Part shown: positions 59,763-64,000 of the stretch, one piece after another
Layout: each line of letters begins with the position of its first letter
How positions within the stretch are numbered: position 1 is the stretch's first letter
Assembly (NCBI GenBank): GCA_027623015.1
Contig: JAQBVR010000002.1
Coordinates: 1-64,000 of the forward strand
DNA from: a bacterium
GTDB lineage: Bacteria > Patescibacteriota > Gracilibacteria > Peribacterales > Peribacteraceae
DNA length: 64,000 nucleotides
Direction: 5' to 3'
Made by a program: the position numbers and the translations under genes
Notes under the pieces: generated by a model
Seen by the model: the letters and a program-made list of their open reading frames with translations, nothing else
Databases searched by the model: none
What the model was told of the DNA's origin: nothing

Positions 59763-60254
59763 ATGGATTCGTTTAGTTGGGCAGCAGCAGCAGTTGTCGA
59801 TGTTTCTGCTGCTCTAGTACATGGCAAGAGAGACACTAGGATTTTCCACAGCGATGTACTTTCATCGCCTACCGATCCTAATCGGGTTGTAGGTCTTCGT
59901 GACCTCCAGTTTCAGATGTTGTTTTCATCTTCACTTTCTTCCATCGACACAGAAAGAATCGGATTATCAAGTAAGCTATCACCTCTCTCACTTCCAGTTT
60001 TGGCTCGAACGTCTGGGTCATTCGTCGATGTGAGTGTCAGAGGAGATGAGTCAATTGTCATTTTAACCCTTAGTAAATCAGGAGCACGCGGGAATTCGAT
60101 CACATTCAAGTGCGTCGGAGGAGAATGGTCAGTTTTTATGATCGATCTTCACCAGTGCGCTTCGCACAAAGAGTTGCTCGATCCGATTCGGAGAATTTCC
60201 TCTATCTACCTCATTAAACACGAAGGATTTCAGAGGGCACTTCGCATAGTCTAA
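59763..60254 (+). CDS. hypothetical protein
   Basis: ORF 59721..60254, start uncertain; followed by a strong terminator. Confidence 0.5.
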   Translation: MDSFSWAAAAVVDVSAALVHGKRDTRIFHSDVLSSPTDPNRVVGLRDLQFQMLFSSSLSSIDTERIGLSSKLSPLSLPVLARTSGSFVDVSVRGDESIVILTLSKSGARGNSITFKCVGGEWSVFMIDLHQCASHKELLDPIRRISSIYLIKHEGFQRALRIV

Positions 60255-60280
60255 CTGCCTCTGTAGAAAGTCAAAGAGCA

Positions 60281-60316
60281 AAGCCCTGTCCGAGTATTCG
60301 GACAGGGCTTGCTTTT
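60281..60316. terminator. hairpin terminator between convergent genes
   Basis: Perfect 13-bp stem AAGCCCTGTCCGA-GTAT-TCGGACAGGGCTT then GCTTTT. Confidence 0.85.
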
Positions 60317-60325
60317 GTATACTCG

Positions 60326-61675
60326 TTATAGCTTCTTCAGAAACTCCTCCGCTTCTTTCTTCGTCGTAATCTCTTTTTGAATCTGAGCATCGTAGAGTTT
60401 CTTTAGTACTATACCTACTTTCTCTCCTGGTGGGATTCCCATAAGCTTCATAACATCATCCCCTTTTAGAAGTGGCTTCGGTGGCAGAGGATGACTATCG
60501 AGGAAGTTATTGTAGTCTGCAATTATACTTTCGTAGAACTCAAATGAGGACCCTTCGGTTCCTGCTATGTCTAACCAGAAAAGTTGAAGGAGTTCTATAA
60601 ACCACGGGTGGTAGTACCAGTGTGACTTTCTTTCATCATCGAGGTCTGCAAAGGTCCCCATCATCATATGGTGCCCTACAAGCCAACAAATCTTGTCTCT
60701 TTTGTCTGTACTGCATTGCAGCCTTTCGAGTACCGTCTTTGCTATCTCAGATCCAACATGTGCATGGTTGTTGAAGTGTATGCGATCATCATCGATGCTA
60801 AATGTATTTGGCTTACCTATATCGTGGAGTAGAGCAGCCCAGCGGATATCTATTGCATGATCATCCGTAAATGCTCCAAGGATCTTGATAATGTGATTCC
60901 AAACATCTCCTTCCTCGTGCATGGCTGCAGGCTGTGCAACGCCTTTACAGGCATGGAGCTCTGGAATGAGATATTGAATAACATCAGTCTCCCACATATC
61001 TTCTAGGGCTATCTCTGGATGTGGACCGAGGAGTATCTTGCTGAGTTCTGTGTAACGGCGAAAGCCTGAGAGGATCTCTATGTCTTTACTTCTTTTATGT
61101 AGGGCTGCAAATGTACCTGGGTGGTATTGCCCATCTATTTGGGCTCGGAAGCGAATTGCTCTTAAAACCCGTAACGCATCGTGCTCTATCCTAGTTTCAG
61201 GATCGCCGATGAACCGTAAGAGCTTCTCATTGAGGTCTATCTCTCCACTGTATGGATCGTAGAGTTCTCGAGAGATTGGATTCCAGTACATCGCGTTTAT
61301 CGTGAAGTCTCTCCTGTGTGCGTCTTCATTTTTATCTGCAAACTCTACAGATTCGGGGAATCTTCCGTCACTAAGCTTGTGGTCTTTACGAAATGTTGTA
61401 ACTTCTAAAGTTTGTCCTTTTAATGAAATAATAAGCGAACCAAGTGAAGCAGAAGTATCATCGTATTTAGTAAGCAACTTCATTACGTCTTTTGGATGCG
61501 CGTCAGTAGAGATATCTATGTCCTCGGGTACTTGGGCCAGCATCATGTCACGTACGCATCCTCCCACCCACCATGCTTCATATCCTGCGTCTAAGAGTGT
61601 CTCGACGACCTTGTATGCTTGCTCTCCTTGTGGAGTGAATAGTGTACGGTCGATGATGTCTTGTGGTATTGGCAT
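60326..61675 (-). CDS. cca: CCA tRNA nucleotidyltransferase with HD domain
   Basis: WWVGGCVRDMMLAQVPEDIDISTDAHP, RRDFTINAMYWNP, DALRVLRAIRFRAQI, WAALLHDIGKP; start ATG 61675. Confidence 0.93.
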   Translation of the reverse strand: MPIPQDIIDRTLFTPQGEQAYKVVETLLDAGYEAWWVGGCVRDMMLAQVPEDIDISTDAHPKDVMKLLTKYDDTSASLGSLIISLKGQTLEVTTFRKDHKLSDGRFPESVEFADKNEDAHRRDFTINAMYWNPISRELYDPYSGEIDLNEKLLRFIGDPETRIEHDALRVLRAIRFRAQIDGQYHPGTFAALHKRSKDIEILSGFRRYTELSKILLGPHPEIALEDMWETDVIQYLIPELHACKGVAQPAAMHEEGDVWNHIIKILGAFTDDHAIDIRWAALLHDIGKPNTFSIDDDRIHFNNHAHVGSEIAKTVLERLQCSTDKRDKICWLVGHHMMMGTFADLDDERKSHWYYHPWFIELLQLFWLDIAGTEGSSFEFYESIIADYNNFLDSHPLPPKPLLKGDDVMKLMGIPPGEKVGIVLKKLYDAQIQKEITTKKEAEEFLKKL

Positions 61676-61697
61676 AGATGAATGATACACTACCATC

Positions 61698-62525
61698 ATG
61701 CTTCATTTTGCAGTTGCTGGAAATCCTATTTCTACTCCTGGTGCAGGTGGGACACTCATTGGTCTAGAACATGCACACAGTATGGGTATCTCTGCTATGG
61801 AGATGGAGTGGGTACAACGTGTGCCTAAGAACCCTGAGCATATGGAAAAGATCCGCAAGATTTCTGAGTCACACAATATGTACCTCACGGTGCACGCTCC
61901 GTATTTTATTAACCTCAATGCCAAAGAGCCCGAGAAGCTTGCAGCTAGCAAAGTTCGTATTTGGGATGCTCTAGAGATGGCTGAACTTGCTGGTGCACAT
62001 AGCGTCTGTGTCCATCCTGCTTTTTACTTGGGTATGGATCCAGTAGAAGTATTTGAAAACGTACGTACAGCTACAGCAGATATCATGAGCAAAAAAGATA
62101 AGCTTTTTCCACATGTAAACCTTGGATACGAGACTATGGGCAAAGTCACACAGTTTGGCTCTTTGGAAGAAGTCCTAAAGATCAGTAATGAATTTGGCAT
62201 CTACCCAACTATTGACCCTGCTCATATGCATGCGAGGACAAATGGTGAATGGAATACGACTGAAGAGTGGAACACGATGTTCGACATGTACGAGCTATAC
62301 CTAGGGAAGGATTCTCTCAAGTCTGTTCACATGCACTACTCTGGCATCGAATACACAGAAAAAGGCGAGCGCAGGCATCAACCACTGAAGGAAAGTGACG
62401 CACGTTGGGAAGACTTCATTCAAGTGTTGATCGACAGAAAAATAGAAGGAACAGTCGTCTGTGAATCCCCTATCCAAGAGTCAGATACGTTGCTAATGAA
62501 AGCAGTATACGAGAAGCTTTCATAG
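61698..62525 (+). CDS. endonuclease IV/AP-endonuclease-family TIM barrel
   Basis: YLTVHAPYFINLNA, VCVHPAFYLG, YPTIDPAHMHAR, SVHMHYSGIEY, VCESPIQESDTLLM. Confidence 0.85.
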   Translation: MLHFAVAGNPISTPGAGGTLIGLEHAHSMGISAMEMEWVQRVPKNPEHMEKIRKISESHNMYLTVHAPYFINLNAKEPEKLAASKVRIWDALEMAELAGAHSVCVHPAFYLGMDPVEVFENVRTATADIMSKKDKLFPHVNLGYETMGKVTQFGSLEEVLKISNEFGIYPTIDPAHMHARTNGEWNTTEEWNTMFDMYELYLGKDSLKSVHMHYSGIEYTEKGERRHQPLKESDARWEDFIQVLIDRKIEGTVVCESPIQESDTLLMKAVYEKLS

Positions 62526-62582
62526 CGTGTTGTAAATCGAAGACGAAACGGTATCATGGTTGTACACTTCACCCCTACGATT

Positions 62583-63602
62583 ATGAACATTGCGATAAAC
62601 GGATTTGGACGCATCGGTCGACAGACACTGCGCATCATTCAAGAAAGTCACCCCGAGATGAACGTAGTACTCATAAATGACTTAACCGATGGAGCAACCC
62701 TTGCACATCTCTTTGAATTTGATAGTACATACGGCCACTATGATTGTGGTGGAGCATGTTTCAAAGATGGACTGCTTTCGTCAAAGCACGGAAAGATCCG
62801 CACAACAGCAAGCAAAGATCCCTCTACTCTGCCGCACAAAGAACTCGACGTAGATGTTGTTCTGGAGTGTACTGGAGTTTTTCGCGACAGAGAGGGTTGT
62901 GAACTACACCTAAAAGCTGGTGCGAAGAAGGTTATCATATCTGCTCCTGCCAAAAGTGAAATAGACGGAACTTTTGTCATCGGAGTAAATGAACACCTCT
63001 ATGACAGTGCAACGATGAACATCGTCTCAAACGCTTCATGTACAACGAACTGCTTAGCTCCAATGGCGAAAGTTCTTCACGATAGCTTTGGCATCAAGAG
63101 TGGTCTTATGACGACTATCCATAGCTACACAAACGACCAACGCCTTCTCGACCTTCCTCATAAGGATATGAGGCGTGCTCGTGCTGCAGCAGTGAACATC
63201 ATACCAACGACTACAGGAGCAGCAGTCGCTGTAGGACTCGTTCTTCCAGAGCTCGCAGGCAAACTCGATGGTATGTCTATTCGTGTCCCTACACCTACAG
63301 GAAGCATCACTGACCTGACAGTAGTAGTAGAGAAAGCTACAGACGTGGATACTGTAAATGCAGCATTCAAGGCAGCATCCGAAGGTCCAATGAAGGGAAT
63401 ACTTGGTTATGAGGACCGTCCATTAGTGCTTACTGATTTTGTTGGTGATCCACGTAGCTCCATTATCGATGCACCATCTACAAAAGTCATTACTTCCGAA
63501 GATGGAACCTGCATGGTCAAAACTCTTTCGTGGTACGACAACGAATGGGGTTACAGTAGCCGCCTCGTAGACCTCGCGAAGATGATGTGCGAGGCGCTTT
63601 AG
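62583..63602 (+). CDS. gap: glyceraldehyde-3-phosphate dehydrogenase, GapA-like paralogue
   Basis: INGFGRIGRQTLRII, LINDLTDGATLAHLFEFDSTYG, SNASCTTNCLAP, HSYTNDQ, WYDNEWGYSSR. Confidence 0.96.
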   Translation: MNIAINGFGRIGRQTLRIIQESHPEMNVVLINDLTDGATLAHLFEFDSTYGHYDCGGACFKDGLLSSKHGKIRTTASKDPSTLPHKELDVDVVLECTGVFRDREGCELHLKAGAKKVIISAPAKSEIDGTFVIGVNEHLYDSATMNIVSNASCTTNCLAPMAKVLHDSFGIKSGLMTTIHSYTNDQRLLDLPHKDMRRARAAAVNIIPTTTGAAVAVGLVLPELAGKLDGMSIRVPTPTGSITDLTVVVEKATDVDTVNAAFKAASEGPMKGILGYEDRPLVLTDFVGDPRSSIIDAPSTKVITSEDGTCMVKTLSWYDNEWGYSSRLVDLAKMMCEAL

Positions 63603-63991
63603 GCTGCTTTGTTTTTCCTAGGGCCCATGCAACCAGCATCTCTATCTATTCCTCGAAGTATTTTATCTGTATAGCTAAGTCTATTTACGGTATAGCTTGA
63701 ATCTGACTCTGCAGCTGCAGCATATTCCAATGCAACTTTTCCATATGGATCTTTCTTTAGCCACCTCTCTACAACCTTTGGGATTCTTTCGTCTTCTTTG
63801 CCAACAGATTGAAACGCAGCATCTAGAACTTGTTTGAAAATTCGACTTTTTGGTGTCCACTGCAGTACTGCCATCATCTTTGCGTATATTTCCCATGCAG
63901 AAGCAGGGCTTCCTTTACTATGGACTGTTTCAGCTAAACTTAGCCATGCTTCATATTCTTCATGTGAAAGAACTTGAATATCATTCAGCAT
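63599..63991 (-). CDS. hypothetical protein, possibly extending past the right edge
   Basis: 130-aa ORF with its first Met 9 nt from the window edge. Confidence 0.45.
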   Translation of the reverse strand: MLNDIQVLSHEEYEAWLSLAETVHSKGSPASAWEIYAKMMAVLQWTPKSRIFKQVLDAAFQSVGKEDERIPKVVERWLKKDPYGKVALEYAAAAESDSSYTVNRLSYTDKILRGIDRDAGCMGPRKNKAA

Positions 63992-64000
63992 CTTTCGAAT

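Noticed and set aside
59606-59836. 76-aa minus-strand ORF
   Set aside because: Overlaps the longer plus-strand ORF that ends at a strong terminator; no independent support.
1-64000. UGA recoded to glycine (Gracilibacteria/Absconditabacteria code)
   Set aside because: Several well-identified genes stop at TGA at the expected C-terminus (e.g. proC at 58285) and ORFs are intact under code 11.
1-64000. CRISPR array or cas genes
   Set aside because: No regularly spaced direct repeats and no Cas-like protein in the ORF list.

Overview
AT-rich bacterial chromosome segment, densely coding, standard genetic code (many ORFs end in TGA). Small housekeeping proteins, many short hypotheticals and the overall gene content suggest a Candidate Phyla Radiation/Patescibacteria-type genome, possibly Peregrinibacteria/Peribacteria-like; this placement is inference only. 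Recognisable genes: tsaE (fused to an HD domain), an M23 peptidase, a MraY/WecA-like transferase, pgk, a YdcF-like protein, a tyrosine recombinase, tyrS, rluD, a FecR-domain protein, a GspE/PilB ATPase, a PBP transpeptidase, glmS, rpsT, ruvX, a sigma-70 region 4/HARE-HTH protein, recA, dnaB, mraY, two gap paralogues, fbp, nadK, purA, prmC, a DUF721/DciA-like protein, rpsP, a KH protein, secG, an SBP, rplI, proB-proC-proA, cca and an endonuclease IV-like gene. There are two tRNAs, Val(UAC) and Ile(UAU). Main signals: (1) a recurrent '-10 hexamer + 6 nt + start codon' architecture at many first genes, implying widespread leaderless transcription, including divergent pairs with overlapping -10 boxes; (2) unannotated structured intergenic regions (about 24.6-24.8 kb, 18.37-18.52 kb, 45.94-46.04 kb); (3) an accessory stretch at 49.2-56.3 kb with a degenerate tRNA-3'-end/flank duplication, a GC-rich foreign cassette and an IS3-type transposase remnant; (4) unusual fusions (TsaE-HD, His-phosphatase-GT2). 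Product calls are from reading the translations only; no database search was run.
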